Source: Neonectria sp. B-13
Lineage: Eukaryota; Ascomycota; Sordariomycetes; Hypocreales; Nectriaceae
DNA: 64,000 nucleotides
NCBI GenBank assembly: GCA_002682825.1
Contig: NOKP01000007.1
Coordinates: 62,001 to 126,000, forward strand
Direction: 5' to 3'
The position numbers and the translations under genes were made by a program. Under the pieces are notes generated by a model. It was not told the DNA's origin. It saw only the letters and a program-made list of their open reading frames with translations, and searched no databases. This document shows positions 23,757 to 36,429 of the stretch, one piece after another. Every line of letters starts with the position of its first letter. Position 1 is the stretch's first letter.

Positions 23757-26256
23757 CTGTGCTCTTGTGGTTTTGTGACTGGATTCGCCAGCCCAGGCTG
23801 GGGGGCTATCCAGTCACAGCAGATAGCACGAACGTGGCCGTGCCCGTTTCCTGCAACGTTGTGGTCTGCATTATCCTGAAGTTTATATGTTTGTGCTTTG
23901 GGTCAAATGTGGCTATGTATGATCGTGGACATTTTCGAGGAGGATGGATGTAATATGGGCAATCTAAAAGTATAAAATAGTCCCCATCCCAGTAGGCAGA
24001 CCGAGGTGCCAACACGCAAACAACAAAACCAAGGGCAACTTCAGGGGTCTTGACTCATGAAAATCCAACAAGTTCTGTTTCATTGATTCGTTATGCCTGA
24101 ACGACCGGTGGTGTCGACTCAGACGAACAACAGGTAGAGAACCCGGAATCTTGCATGTTTTTCACTGACCCATGGATGGTAGCAGGAGAGCCAATAATCC
24201 AGTAATGCTCAACAGATATATTGCCAGTCCTGCATCTATCCCCGAGAGGCTTGCATTTTTGCTGCCAGCGAGCGGAACGTCTAAGTCACCCAATACTGTC
24301 AAGTCGGAGGAAATGAAGCATGGCCTGGATCAATGGCAGAGAACATGGGAACGTTCAAGTTGAGATGGTGTTGGACTTTCATAGAGGTTTAAACTACTAG
24401 TAGAGGAGAAGGCACTGTCTAGTACCTACTTATTCACAGGCATGTTGGGTGACTTTGTGAGATAACAGAAGCTAGCGGATGGGAGTGGAAGCCCTGTCCA
24501 CTACGTTGATCCTACCTTTCTAAGCAGATGGCGGTCCTGTACGAATCCAGAGGAGGCCAGTTCTCAAGCAAGTCGTAGTATAGTTGATGCAGTGTTGAAT
24601 GCTTGGAATCAGAGACTAGATATTGAGACTGGTGACGTCGGAATCGGCGTTAGCTTTGTTCGTGGGTTACTACATTTTCCACTGGGCATCTCCTGTCGTT
24701 GTGAGTCGTGATAGACGGTGAGAAAATGAGAGTAGGAAGTACAGTGCAGTAGATACAGCACAGTGCAGTATGCCCACTTGAATTAACCTTGTCGGCCTTG
24801 TGAGAGAGCTCCGCTTGCCAGCAAACCACCCAAGCACACTCCCTCCCTTACAGCGGGGACAGCGCAGCACAGTGTGGGGCTGAAGGGTGGATTCACGACA
24901 CTGGGTACGTCAGGCTTCTCCAGGCTTCTCCAGGCTGTTGCGGGGCTCAGATTCACGGGCTGGCTGTCATACAGTGCCAGACCCGCAGCTTGAGGCACAG
25001 TAAGGGTCCCTCCCATCCACTCCATGCGAGCTTCTGGGCGCTTCTGAACTCCTGAGCAAGCAAGCATCCAAGCCACGCACAGCACACCACTGATGACCTG
25101 CGAAGTGCCACTTTATTAGACTACCACCTTACTAAATGTACCACTGCCGACACCACACGTCAACCACCAACTGCCAACTACCAACCACCATCCTCGAGAT
25201 TTCCCTCTCCCTCTCCCACATATTCGTACACCAAACACGTCCTCTCGCCATTCTCCCGAGCATCGCTCTCCTGCCAGCTAGCCGCCCTTCCCCCCATCCA
25301 CTCCTCCCGTCCGCCCTAATCTCTCCCCCGAGAGAGAAGCCACGACCGACCCCGCCGCTCCCTGCGCCCGCACCCGCGCCTGCCCGCTCCTGCCCGCTGC
25401 CCTCCTGATGGCGTAGTCGGTCGTCTGGGCATGGCAGAACGAACATCGGCAGGTGATAACGAAGCGCGACTTCCCTCTACCTCGATAACCTCATCCTCAA
25501 CCTCCGCCGCCCATCTCCCACCTGCTACCGCCGTATCCCCGGGTTCCCAGAGGTAGGGCATACCCTTTTATCTCCTCCAGTCTCTTCATCCACCACCGCT
25601 CTGCGTTGCGTCGTCATTCATCATTTCGTCCGTCGCCTTGACTTGTCCGTCCGTTCTTGTCCGTTCTTGTGTCAGCCGTTTGCTATTCACCATTCACCAT
25701 TCACCATTCACCACTCGCCCATCGCCTTTGGCCTTCGTCTCCCGTCTCTCGTCCTTCGGCCGTCGTTGACCTCTCACCTCCGCCTCGCAACAAACGGGGT
25801 CGTCGTCGCCCACCAACCTGCCGACCTCACACCTGTGCGATGTCTTCGTCGGATCCGTGGACGCCCTGTTCTTGATTCACACACACATACACACGCACAC
25901 GCAAACACGCACACCCGCACACATCCACACCACATTTCCTCCCCCTCCTGCTGCAGCCCTCCTGCCCTGGATGTTCAACACCTCGTCCGCATCTTGCCCT
26001 CTTACTTAGCCTTCAATCCTGCACCGTCACCGGCGTGCGTGCACCCTGGTCTTGATCGGGCACTTCCATCGCACCTCGTTTGGAGGCGGCCGCAGCCTTG
26101 TCTATCACCATCACCAACTCTATTGAATTGCGCCCAGAGCCTCCTGCCTCCCGCCTCTTCGCCCCTGCGTCCTCCCCTCCCCCCTGCGTGCAACTCTATT
26201 GCCTCCTCTCTTCTCCACACCCTCATCAGATCTCGTCCTCCACCAGTACCAAGCTC
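23757..26256. other. Intergenic and long 5' leader region of the Ufd4 gene
   Basis: No credible gene between 23757 and about 25130. A 10 bp unit CAGGCTTCTC is repeated 2.5 times at 24911-24936. From about 25140 the plus strand becomes very C/T-rich, as in fungal promoters and leaders, with exact (ATTCACC)4 at 25685-25712 and a CA-rich tract at about 25877-25932. A long open frame through this leader (25643-26635) is a by-product of the skewed composition. Confidence 0.45.
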
Positions 26257-29200
26257 ATGCCACTCATGTCTTCTAGAATCACCAGATCATCGGCTCGTCA
26301 AGCAGCGAGCCAGGCAGCCCAATCGTCTATTCCTGCTCGTCCCGCTGCCCCAACTGTCGCTGCTGACGTCCCGACCGCACCTGCTGCCACCCCATCCTCC
26401 CGAAAGCGAAAGGGCACCACGGCCGACACGAGCCCGTCTACCACTTCACAACCTGGTTCTTCGGGTCGACGGTCCAAGAGACAGAAGATTCCCGAAGCCT
26501 CTTCACTCCTCCCAACCAACCCGCCTCCATCCAGGTCTCGGAGGAAGGGAAAGACGCTCGCCGATATGGATAGCCCCGAGTGAGTTGGCCCCCAGCCTGT
26601 GCCCAGCCACGCGGGATGCTTTGCTGGCATCTTGACGATGATATTAACCTCTCCCAGGAGCGGACTTCCTGGGCCTGCAAATGCCAATGAATCCGCCACA
26701 CCTTCAGCCTCGTCGAGCCGGAAGTCAAGTCGAGCCAAGAAGCCTGCAGGCAATTCTCAAGGTCAGTGTTACCTTGTGGGACCTGAACTCCCGAGCCTTT
26801 AGTTCTTGCCAGATCACTGACGGTAACAGATCAAACCCCAGCTCCCACGCTATCTACTCGCAGATCGAAAAGGAACCTGAAGGATGCAGCCGACCAAGAT
26901 ACACCTATGACCGGAACAGACGAAAACAAGGACCCGGGTCCTCCCCCACCGCCACCGCCACCCGCCGATTCCCACGCCGACGACGATAGTGAAGACAACG
27001 ACGAGGACGAGGATGATCAGCCACGAAGATACGACGACGACGACGAGGATGACGATGATGACGACGATGATCCTTTCGGCGGATTCGGTGGCCCAGGCGG
27101 ACCGGGAAGTCTATCCAGCACACTTCGAGCCCTGACGGGGATGATGTCAGGTCTCACGTCCCGGCTACGGGAACTTCTACATAATTTGCGCCAGGATGAT
27201 CTTTCAGTTCAGTTAATCGCCCTCCAGGAGCTGTCTGAGATTCTCCTGGTGTCGAACGAAGACAACCTATCCGGTCACTTCGCCCCTGATGCCTTTGTCA
27301 AGGAACTAGTCATCCTGATGAATAAGGAGGAAAGCCCAGAGATTATGCTTCTCGCTTGCCGATGTCTCGCAAATTTGATGGAGGCCCTTCCCGCAAGCGT
27401 GGCTAACGTCGTCTATGGAAACGCCGTCCCGGTTCTTTGCCAGAAGCTCCTTGAGATCTCCTTCATCGACCTGGCCGAGCAAGCTCTCAGTACCCTGGAG
27501 AAGATCTCTGTCGAGTATCCCACAAGCATTGTTCGTGAGGGTGGCTTGACAGCCTGCTTGTCGTATCTCGACTTCTTCGCCACGGGTACCCAGAGAACCG
27601 CCGTTACTACCGCGGCAAACTGCTGTCGCAACATCCCCGAGGATTCGTTTGGCGTGGTTCGGGATGTCATGCCTACGCTTCTCAACGTGTTGAGTAGCAA
27701 CGACCAGCGAGTGGTAGAGCAGGCCTCACTTTGCGTTACCGGAATCGTCGAGAGCTTTAAATACCACCCATCAAAGCTGGAGGAATTGGCTAGTGTTGAT
27801 CTGCTCCGGGCTGTCTTGCGGCTCCTAGTCCCCGGCACGACCAACATGATTAGCTCCAACATTCACACCCAGTTCCTGCGTGTCCTAGCCTTCACAGCTC
27901 GCGCGAGCCCACGCCTCTCCGCAGAGCTCATCAAGCTCAATGTGGTGGAGACTCTTTATCAGATCCTCACTGGCGTTTCCCCACCCAGCGGCACTGAGGA
28001 TGTTGCCTCCAAGCTCGACAGCGTGGTAATTATGCAGGCGCTTATCCATCGACCTCGAGAGCAGATTATTGAGACGCTCAATGTCATTTGCGAGCTTCTC
28101 CCCAACTTGCCTCAAAATGCAGACCCGGCATTTGGCGACTTTGTGGAGCTTCCAACCCCAGTAGAGCCCATTACACCGTCGTCTGGAGGCGGAAGGAACC
28201 GGAGGACAACTAACGACAAGCGCATAGAGCTTCTGGAGGAATGCAAGGACGAAGTTCGTCGCTTTGCCCTTATTATTTTCCCCACTTTGACGGATGCGTT
28301 CTCCAGCACCGTCAACCTCAGCGTTCGCCAGAAGGTACTTACCGCGCAGCTAAAGATGTTGTCTAACTTGGACGAAGAGATCCTTGTTGAGGCGTTGACT
28401 CCCGTCCCGTATGCCTCATTCTTGGCCTCTATCTTGTCCCAGCAGGATCACCCTTCGCTCGTGATGCTTGCATTGCAAGCCGCGGAGCTCTTACTTAGCC
28501 GACTTGACAAGATATATCGCTACCAGTTCTACCGTGAAGGTGTCTTTTTGGAGATCACCAAAATCGCCAACGAAGAGGAGCCTTCTGAGAATAAGCCTGA
28601 AGGCACCGAAAATGAGAATGGTGTGAATGAAGCCGAGAACGCAGCCGATTCGGGAGGTGACGATCACTCATCGGACCAGGAATCCGATCATGACGAAGAG
28701 GAAGACGAGGAACATGAATCTTCCGAAAATGACGACGATGAAGAGAATGACAACGAACTTGACAACGAGCACGAGAACGAAAACGAGAACGAGGTGCACG
28801 GCGATGACATGTCTCCAGTGAGCTCTCGAGGCTCGACCATGTCTCTCGAAGTCCCCCTTCATCGCTTTGTTTCCGATGTTCGATCGATGAAGTCCCGCAT
28901 TCGTGAAGTTGCCCAGAAATTCCTCGAGGCTCATGAGGCTGAGGGCCATGGCCAGAACATGAAAGCAAAGGCAACCCAAATCCTCGACGCATTGACGAAA
29001 TTAGCTGGCGAGTTGGAGACCTTTTACCTCAAGAGAACCCCAGGAAGCGTATCGGCAGATAAAGGAAGTGAGCTGTTTTCCACATTGGCCTCTTATTTCG
29101 ACACCGATGTCCTAGAGAGTGTCACCAGCGCGGAGCTCTTGGCATCTGGCCTGGTTCGTGTCCTTCTCGAAGTCTTCAGCAACCCCGACGAAGAGCTGGC

Positions 29201-32166
29201 CCGTGCTGCTCAGTCGACATTCCTTGAGGTCTTCATGGAGTACACTGTGAAGTCAAGGCCCAAGACAGCTACTGCCGAGTCCCCTGCAACTCCTTTCAGC
29301 GTTATGATCCACAAGCTACAGGACCTGCTCAGTAGGTCAGAGCACTTCGAAGTGATCACTGTGCACCATAACACTTTTGATGGCAACCATAGTAGCCCTG
29401 CGTCAATGCTGGGGAAGCAGATCCGACTTCGCCTCGTGGCCGATGAGGAATCGGATATTCCTCGACCTTATCGTAATATCATGGTTTCGATTCACGCTAT
29501 CGCAACTTTCAAGTCTCTGGACGACTACCTCCGCCCACGAATCACCTTGACTGAGCGCCCGCGTGGTTCCCGCAGGGATGGCCTTTCCAGAGCGCTGGCA
29601 GCCATGGCCGGCTCGGCTGGCATCCCATTAAGCAGTGCAGCTGCAGCTCGGCTTGCTGAGCGAGCGCCATTCACTGTTGGCTCGATTGCTCCGCCTCCTC
29701 CGCCCTCTGCACCGACCCCGTCTAGCTCTCGATTCGCAAGGAAGTCGAAGTCACAGTCTGGCGTGCCCGCTACCCCGGATCAAATGGCTGGCCCCTCCAA
29801 GGATAAGTCTCTCCTGAGACGCTCCTCAAGGCGCCAGGCGGCTTCAGCAGACACTCCACCACCTCCAAGACCCCCGCCAGGAGATGACGACGAGATGCAA
29901 GACACTTTGGAGTGCGCTGATGAGAAGCAATTGACCGATGATGACGACACCGGCGAGAGCAGCGCGCTGGACGCTATTGTTGGCGAACTGGAAGAAGAGG
30001 TTGACGAGGAATCGACCCCAGATGACACTTCTGCGGTCAACATGGAGATCGCGACTGGCGGTAGTATCACTGCTCGTAAAGAAGATGGGACGAGAGTCGC
30101 AACCCCGACCGGATCTGGTGCTCCTATCCGTGGGGGCGCCCCACCGCCTCCTAGCCATGGAACACCGACGCCAGCTACTTCTTCATCTCGGCCAATGTCG
30201 TATGCTTCGGCACTTCAAGCCGTGCCCCAGGACTGGCATATCGAGTTCAACCTGGACAGCAAGCTTATTCCCAACGAGACCACAATTTACCGTGCTGTTC
30301 ACAACTCGGCATCCAGCTCGGACGAGCATCTGAGCCGGAGCATCTGGTCTGCCGTACATCCCATCAAGTTCAAGCGAGTCCCGGGACCACCCCCTGCGGA
30401 GTCGCTGGCCTTTACTCCCAACGCCGATGTGGACGGAGAAGATGAGAATGGCATCCCCGCCTCACTGGCAAAGCACCCTACGACCGCTTCTATCTTACGA
30501 CTGCTAAACATTCTTCATGATCTCAACTCTAATATTGAAGATGTTTTGGTGGAGCAGAAAACTAGCATTATCGGCCTCAATGTTGAGCCGCTATCTCAGT
30601 TTGTCAACACAAAGCTTACGGCCAAACTCAATCGTCAGCTTGAGGAGCCCCTGATTGTTGCCAGCAACTGCCTCCCCAGCTGGTCCGAGGATTTGGCACG
30701 ACTCTACCCATTCCTCTTCCCATTTGAGACTCGGCACCTCTTCCTCCAGTCCACATCCTTCGGATACGCCCGATCGATGGCTAGGTGGCAGAACACCCAG
30801 TCCGCGGAAGAGGCCCGACGAGACCGTAACAACGAGCGTCCATTCCTGGGCCGACTCCAGCGACAGAAGGTTAGAATATCTCGACAGAAGATTCTTGAAT
30901 CTGCATTGAAGGTCATGGAATTGTATGGTGCATCGCAGAGCATCTTGGAGGTGGAGTATTTCGAAGAAGTTGGCACTGGCCTAGGCCCGACCCTGGAATT
31001 CTACTCGACCGTGTCCAAGGAGTTCTTCAAGAAGAAACTCAAGCTTTGGCGCGAAATGGATTCTAATGGACCAGATGAGTTTGTCTCTGGTGGGACTGGA
31101 CTATTCCCCCGGCCCTTGAGCGACGAAGAGGCAGGGGCACCCAATGGAGAGCGCATTCTCCATCTCTTCAAGATGCTTGGAAAGTTCGTCGCTCGATCCA
31201 TGATTGACTCTCGCATCATCGACATTCATCTCAACCCCATCTTCTTCCGAATCGGAGACGGGTCTTCTACTGGAGTGAAGCCATCCTTGGGAGCTGTCAA
31301 GATTGTCGACCCAGGCCTAGCGCGTTCGTTGAAGGCCATCAAGAAGTTTGCGTTGGCCAAGAAGGCTATTGACGAGGACCCTAAGCGAACACCAGCACAA
31401 AAGGTCGCCGACACAGAGGACATTGTCATTGACGGAGTCAAGCTCGAGGACCTCTGCCTGGACTTCACCTTGCCTGGATACCCGAACATCGAGCTTGAGG
31501 ACAACGGATCCCAGAAGCGTGTTGGCATTGACAATGTCGAGTCGTACTTGGAGAAGGTCATCGATATGACGCTTGGATCTGGAGTCCGCCGTCAAGTTGA
31601 TGCCTTCCAGGCTGGGTTCTCGCAGGTGTTCCCATACTCTGCACTTAGCGCCTTTACGCCTGACGAGCTAGTCACCCTGTTCGGTCGGGTTGATGAGGAC
31701 TGGTCCCTTGAAAGTGAGTTCCCCGTTCTGTTACTGATCTTGACATAGAACTAACCGTCTCTCAGCTCTTCTTGACTCGCTCAAGGCCGACCATGGCTAC
31801 AACATGGACAGCAAGAGCGTCAAGAACTTGTTGCAAATCATGAGCCAGTATGACCCATCGCAACGTCGAGACTTCTTGCAGTTCACGACTGGAAGCCCCA
31901 AACTTCCGATCGGAGGTAAGCTCTGGAAGGCTGTTATTTTCTGTAGGCTATTTCTAACATTGGTCTTAGGTTTCAAGAGCTTGACGCCCATGTTTACTGT
32001 GGTTTGCAAGCCCAGTGAGCACCCATATGCGTCCGATGACTACCTCCCTAGCGTCATGACGTGTGTGAACTACTTGAAGCTTCCTGATTACACCAGCATG
32101 GAAAAGATGAAGAAGCAGCTTTCGACAGCAGTCAAGGAAGGCCAAGGAGCGTTCCACCTGTCGTAA
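26257..32166 (+). CDS. UFD4: HECT-type E3 ubiquitin ligase, Ufd4/TRIP12 family (1885 aa)
   Basis: Ligase of the ubiquitin-fusion degradation pathway. Five exons: 26257-26579, 26658-26761, 26830-31713, 31766-31915 and 31970-32166; phases agree throughout. The N-terminus (SSRITRSSARQAASQ, then KRKG and RRSKRQK) is basic and Ser/Pro rich; an in-frame ATG at 26266 is an equally good start. A poly-Pro/poly-Asp tract (about 170-220) precedes the ARM-like repeats: LSVQLIALQELSEILLVSNE, CRCLANLMEALPASV and following helices. A second acidic block lies near residue 720-790. The HECT domain occupies the last ~400 residues, with EYFEEVGTGLGPTLEFYSTV and LGKFVARSMIDSRIIDIHLN, and the catalytic Cys in SVMTCVNYLKLP at about residue 1852. 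The end, EGQGAFHLS, is typical. Intron 4 (54 bp) has no in-frame stop, so its retention would alter the C-lobe. The leader contains simple repeats. Confidence 0.95.
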
Positions 32167-32918
32167 ATCGGAGACATTCCCCCCAAAATGAAACGGCACA
32201 CAGAATTCGTAACGAGCATGGCTATTGATATCAGCATGCCCATGGCGACTCGAGGGCGGCGTACCTTCCACCCCAAAACCATGATAACACCGCACGCACA
32301 GTTCACAACATCTGTGCGAAGCCCGAAAACACGGCAGCCTCATGCCCACTTGATGCCTCTCACGACACGACACGGAAATCTTGTTGATGGACTTGGAAGA
32401 CGGGATAGACTAGGGGTGGCCGGTACGGGCTCACACACAAATGCATGGCAGGGGTAATTAGGCGTAGGTATTTCCATCAGAATTGCAGGAATTGATGGCA
32501 TGGCAGAATTTTCCAAACTTTTATTCTTGGGGGCTACGGGGCAAAGGCTGTGCAAGTATTGCAAGGTTAAGTAGTCATAGAGACAAAATTGAGTGTTTGG
32601 TCTTGAATAGTTGTGCCCCTTTCGGATTAAACCACTATACAATGTCTACATGGATGTGATCGTGGGTGTAACGACTTGTTGATGCCAATCCCTAATGCAC
32701 ATTTGATGCCCGTTTCCTTCATAAAAACAACAACCTGGACGCCACAGCAAAAATAGCAACCGTGTAGGCCCCTTGCCTCCTGATACCTGACAGTGACAGC
32801 GCTCATATCCTGTAATACATACCATCCACCCTAACCAAGCATGGCATTCACATCATCAAAGGGGGGTTCTCTGAAAGAACAAGGCTTCTTTCGAAACCGT
32901 ACAATACAATCGTCCAAA
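32167..32918. other. Intergenic between convergent genes
   Basis: Facing 3' ends of the Ufd4 gene and the gene at 32919-35660. No gene or repeat recognised; composition is AT-richer from about 32500 onward. Confidence 0.4.
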
Positions 32919-35660
32919 TCACAGGCACGCATCAGCATCTTCATCGGAATCCCAAATCTCAGGAGGAACCAGGGCGTCGTCGCAGACCAGGCTGTCGGGC
33001 AGCATCTGACTCTTGGAAAGCAGCTGCGAGGAGTCGGCGGCGAGCGGGAGGCCTGGGGGTATTTGCAGCGGAGAGTCGTCGTGGAAGATGAGACTGCTGG
33101 ATGACTGCAGTTGTGGGTAGGACGGCGGGCGCGAGGCGGCGGCGGCGGCAGCATTAGAAGACCGGTCCGGCGTGGAGGCCTGGGAGGCGGTAGTTGCTTG
33201 AGACGGCCGGACACCGCCGACAGGGTTGGGATTGAGTGGAGGGCGGGAGGCGCGGTATGAGGATGCGGTGTAGGGCGTCAGGGCTGGGAGGCGGGAGGGA
33301 GGAGGTTTGATAGCGGTTTGGGGAGAGGGCCTTGTGGGCGTTGGCGATGATGTTTGGTCGACATGCTCCGCTTCAGGGGTCGATGGTACGAGGATGTCAT
33401 CGGACGTGGGCATCTGGGTTGAGTGGGCTATATCGCTCTGGAGCTGGGCCTCGACCTGTTGCGAGACGCTGATGCTGGGGGTCGGCGTGGGCGCTGGCAT
33501 CTTGTCTCCCGGGTGCGGTGGCGAGGAGCTGGGGAGGAGGTGGACTTGTTCTTCCTCGTCGTCCTCATCTTGAGAGTCGGGATGCGACGCCTCCTCCTCG
33601 TCGCCTCCTTCACTGAAGAGAGCGTGCCGCAGATTCCACATCAGTTGACCTATGATGGCAGGCGGCAGGTAATGATAATGCTTGATCTCGCCGAACCAGC
33701 CCTCCTCACGCATATCCTCACCTTTGGCGGGGTTGTTGAGCTCATACACCTGTGGCAGGTCATACCGCCACGAGCCGCCGCCGGGCTCCACGCGGCCGGC
33801 CTCGGCGCAGGCCATGTATTGCAGCAGCTCGCCGTCCAAGAGCCAGAAGCGGACGACTTGCGCGGGGATGCGGAAGGGCAAGGAGATGTGGACGCGGAAG
33901 CCCCCGATGACGGCGTTGAGCACGTCCGAGTCCAGCGGGAGGACGACGTCGGTGCATTGCGAGGCGGCCGGGAGCGCCTGGAGGGTGGCCAGGGGTACGC
34001 GCTGGGACTCGAGGGGCTGCGTGGGGGTGGATGCGTGGGCGGACGGGTTGTGGAGAGGCTTTCGGAGGCGCTTGGCGAGTGGGCGCGGTGTCTTTGGTGA
34101 TGATGAGGGAGCGAGTGTCGTGGGTTGGGAGCTTGCGGCGGGCGGTGGTGGTGGTGATGAGTGCGAAGGGCGAGGTCGTGATCTGGAGGATTCTGCCGAG
34201 GAGGCGACGGCGACACTCGAGATAGCAGCAGCAGTATGAGGAGTTGGTGTCGTCGCCTTTGCGTTCTCGTCGTTCTCGTCGTCCACCTCTTCCGAGGAAG
34301 CGATTTGGCCCATGACCAGCTGCGTCTCGGGCCCAGCCACGAAGCCTCCCTCGTCGTTTTCGTCAAACACTTCGAAATCCTCGTCGTCATCCGAATCCGG
34401 AATCTCTAACAGAACTTTCTTGCCCGCCTTACGAGGCGAGACTTTCTTCCTAGGTGTTGGGCTTGTCGTACCCGCCTTGATCTTCTTCCCGTCCCCCAAC
34501 TCCGTACTCTGTCCACGGCGTCGGGGTTTGGTAGGAGTGTCCATCTCATCCGGCAGTGATGAACTCTCGGCCGACACAGCCGTGTCGCCGCTGGGCGATT
34601 CCAGAGGACGTTCCTGCAGCGGCATCACCCCGCCTGGACTCCAGCTGTCCGTGGCGAACGAGTCCTGAATGACGCGCTCCTTGCGCCGCGGCGTGGTTTT
34701 GATGCGGGGCTTCCCAGTTAGCTCTTTGAGAATGGATCTCGGGGCCGCCGGCGACGACTTGTTCTTGAGCGGCGAGGGGCCTTCGCCAGGCGGTCCATAG
34801 CGACCCATCATGATACTGGCGGGCGTGGATGCCTGGCTGGATGAGGGGATGACGTCGCGGGTGGTGCGCTTGGCGGGGGTCTGCGGCACGACGGATTCCT
34901 GGCGCTCGGCCGGTTGCTGTGACGGCTGTGACGGCTTTGGTGAAGCGAATCGAAGCCGGCGCTGCCTTGTTGGTGATACGGATGCTTTGCGATGCCGGCG
35001 GGGGCTCGGACTCGTCGGATCCTGGAGCCAGTCCTGGAAGCCGTTCTCGTCGTTCTCGTCATGCTCGTCGTCTTCATCTTCTGAATCCTGGATGCAGAGC
35101 GCATGCGAGGGGTCTCGGCCGAGGAGCTGCGTGAGGGTCTGGGTGTGGTAGCTGGAAGTAGGTAGATCGCCGAGGGTTCTGCGGCGATTCGAATTTTCGT
35201 TCTTGGGGATGGGTTCGGTGTCCGTGTCGTCGCCGGCGGTCCGTCTTCGTTTGGCGCGTTCGTCTTTGGCAGTGGTCTTTCTCGAACTCGCTCTTCGTTT
35301 CCTCCCACTGGAAACCGGCTCTTCCACTTCCTGGCCGTCGTCCTCCTGTGCGCCCCGATTCTCTTTGTTCGAGTCGACATCGCCCTCGCTCTCCTTCTGC
35401 TGTTCGTCCTCGTCGCTGACGTCCAAGTCGCCCCCAACCCGGTCGCGGTCGTCCTCCAAGCTGGACACGAAGTCGATCTGGGTCAGGGTCTGCTGGCGCA
35501 GCGTTCGGGCGCCGACCACGGTATCCTTCTTGCGCGTCTGCTTGCCATACGTGCGGACGACCCTTCTTCGCGGTGGGAACTGGGCCTGCTCCTGCGCCGG
35601 CGTCGAGTGGTAGACTCGGCTCGGGGGCGGGACACCGCGGGAGCGGGTCTGCGGGGCCAT
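32919..35660 (-). CDS. Large, mostly disordered nuclear-type protein of unknown function (913 aa)
   Basis: A single uninterrupted exon. The N-terminus is basic (MAPQTRSRGVPPPSRVYHST, RRRVVRTYGKQTRKK) and followed by RQQTLTQIDFVSSLEDD. A related short motif, YHTQTLTQLLG, recurs about 120 residues later. Acidic blocks (SEDEDDEHDENDENG; DSDDDEDFEVFDENDEGG) alternate with Lys/Arg-Ser/Pro stretches such as TTPRRKERVIQDSFATDSWS and SPTPRKKVSPRKAGKK, as in chromatin or DNA-repair proteins. One folded segment is evident at about residues 545-680: CTDVVLPLDSDVLNAVIGGF, RFWLLDGELLQYMACAEAG, GGSWRYDLPQVYELN and YLPPAIIGQLMWNLRHALF. The rest to the C-terminus is Ser/Pro rich and ends EIWDSDEDADACL. I do not recognise the family. 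Nuclear location is inference from the basic clusters. It is convergent with the Ufd4 gene. Confidence 0.8.
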   Translation of the reverse strand: MAPQTRSRGVPPPSRVYHSTPAQEQAQFPPRRRVVRTYGKQTRKKDTVVGARTLRQQTLTQIDFVSSLEDDRDRVGGDLDVSDEDEQQKESEGDVDSNKENRGAQEDDGQEVEEPVSSGRKRRASSRKTTAKDERAKRRRTAGDDTDTEPIPKNENSNRRRTLGDLPTSSYHTQTLTQLLGRDPSHALCIQDSEDEDDEHDENDENGFQDWLQDPTSPSPRRHRKASVSPTRQRRLRFASPKPSQPSQQPAERQESVVPQTPAKRTTRDVIPSSSQASTPASIMMGRYGPPGEGPSPLKNKSSPAAPRSILKELTGKPRIKTTPRRKERVIQDSFATDSWSPGGVMPLQERPLESPSGDTAVSAESSSLPDEMDTPTKPRRRGQSTELGDGKKIKAGTTSPTPRKKVSPRKAGKKVLLEIPDSDDDEDFEVFDENDEGGFVAGPETQLVMGQIASSEEVDDENDENAKATTPTPHTAAAISSVAVASSAESSRSRPRPSHSSPPPPPAASSQPTTLAPSSSPKTPRPLAKRLRKPLHNPSAHASTPTQPLESQRVPLATLQALPAASQCTDVVLPLDSDVLNAVIGGFRVHISLPFRIPAQVVRFWLLDGELLQYMACAEAGRVEPGGGSWRYDLPQVYELNNPAKGEDMREEGWFGEIKHYHYLPPAIIGQLMWNLRHALFSEGGDEEEASHPDSQDEDDEEEQVHLLPSSSPPHPGDKMPAPTPTPSISVSQQVEAQLQSDIAHSTQMPTSDDILVPSTPEAEHVDQTSSPTPTRPSPQTAIKPPPSRLPALTPYTASSYRASRPPLNPNPVGGVRPSQATTASQASTPDRSSNAAAAAASRPPSYPQLQSSSSLIFHDDSPLQIPPGLPLAADSSQLLSKSQMLPDSLVCDDALVPPEIWDSDEDADACL

Positions 35661-36429
35661 TGCGGGAAGTGACCTGTTGGGTGCGCTGCGTCTTCAATCC
35701 GGCGGTTGAATCGGGTAGAGGGAGGCCTAGAAAAAAAAAAGTAGATGGGTGCCGGAAGATCGCAGTTCGTGGTGCGTGATGTCGTGTGTTGGTGTTGAAA
35801 TTGAGGTTGATTGATGATGGTAGTTGTGGTGGTTCGCGGTTCGCGGTTCGCAGGTGGAGCTGTTTTAGCCCCGAAACGCTCAAGGTGGCGTGCGTGCCTG
35901 TCAACTGCCAACGGCGCGTCGCGTAAAGTGCCCCCACCACCGCGAACGTGTTAAAGTGTATTCACTCTCCACTCATCAGTTAATAGTGAGTCACACCACA
36001 GCCGCCACGCTTGCTATAGTTGTTCCTCACGGAGCATCATATTAATAATGAAAGAACAGACCACCAGGAACTCAACTAGCAGACTCAGTTATCAGAAACG
36101 TAATCATCAGCGGCGGCTCAATCAACACTGACCCAAGATAGTCACTCATTCGCCAACATGTAGTTACCTAGTCTATATAAGACTTACACATGTGTGATAT
36201 ATAACGACAACCCGTGAAACCAACCACCGCAACAGACGCCATTCCTTGTCCCCCAACATGTTCATGTGACAAGCGTGCGTATGCCACCTCATCCCGTGGT
36301 CAATCATCGTAGTATACTTCTTACTGGTACAAGCTTCATCTAACTCATCCTTCCACCATCCATCCATCCATATCGCTGCTCCCCTCCATGCTCGCCGGAG
36401 TGCATGGCTTCAAACCATCCTCACCCATT
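35661..36429. promoter_or_regulatory. Promoter and leader of the 913 aa protein gene; 3' region of Sec3
   Basis: Both neighbours are on the minus strand. The part next to 35660 is the upstream region of the disordered-protein gene; the part next to 36430 is the 3' UTR of Sec3, with ATCC units at about 36356-36370. No additional gene seen. Confidence 0.4.

Noticed and set aside
25643..26635. Long open frame (330 codons) overlapping the Ufd4 leader and first exon in another frame
   Set aside because: Its composition is just the C/T-rich leader read as Ser/Pro/His; it overlaps the real Ufd4 exon, which has the conserved splice phases.
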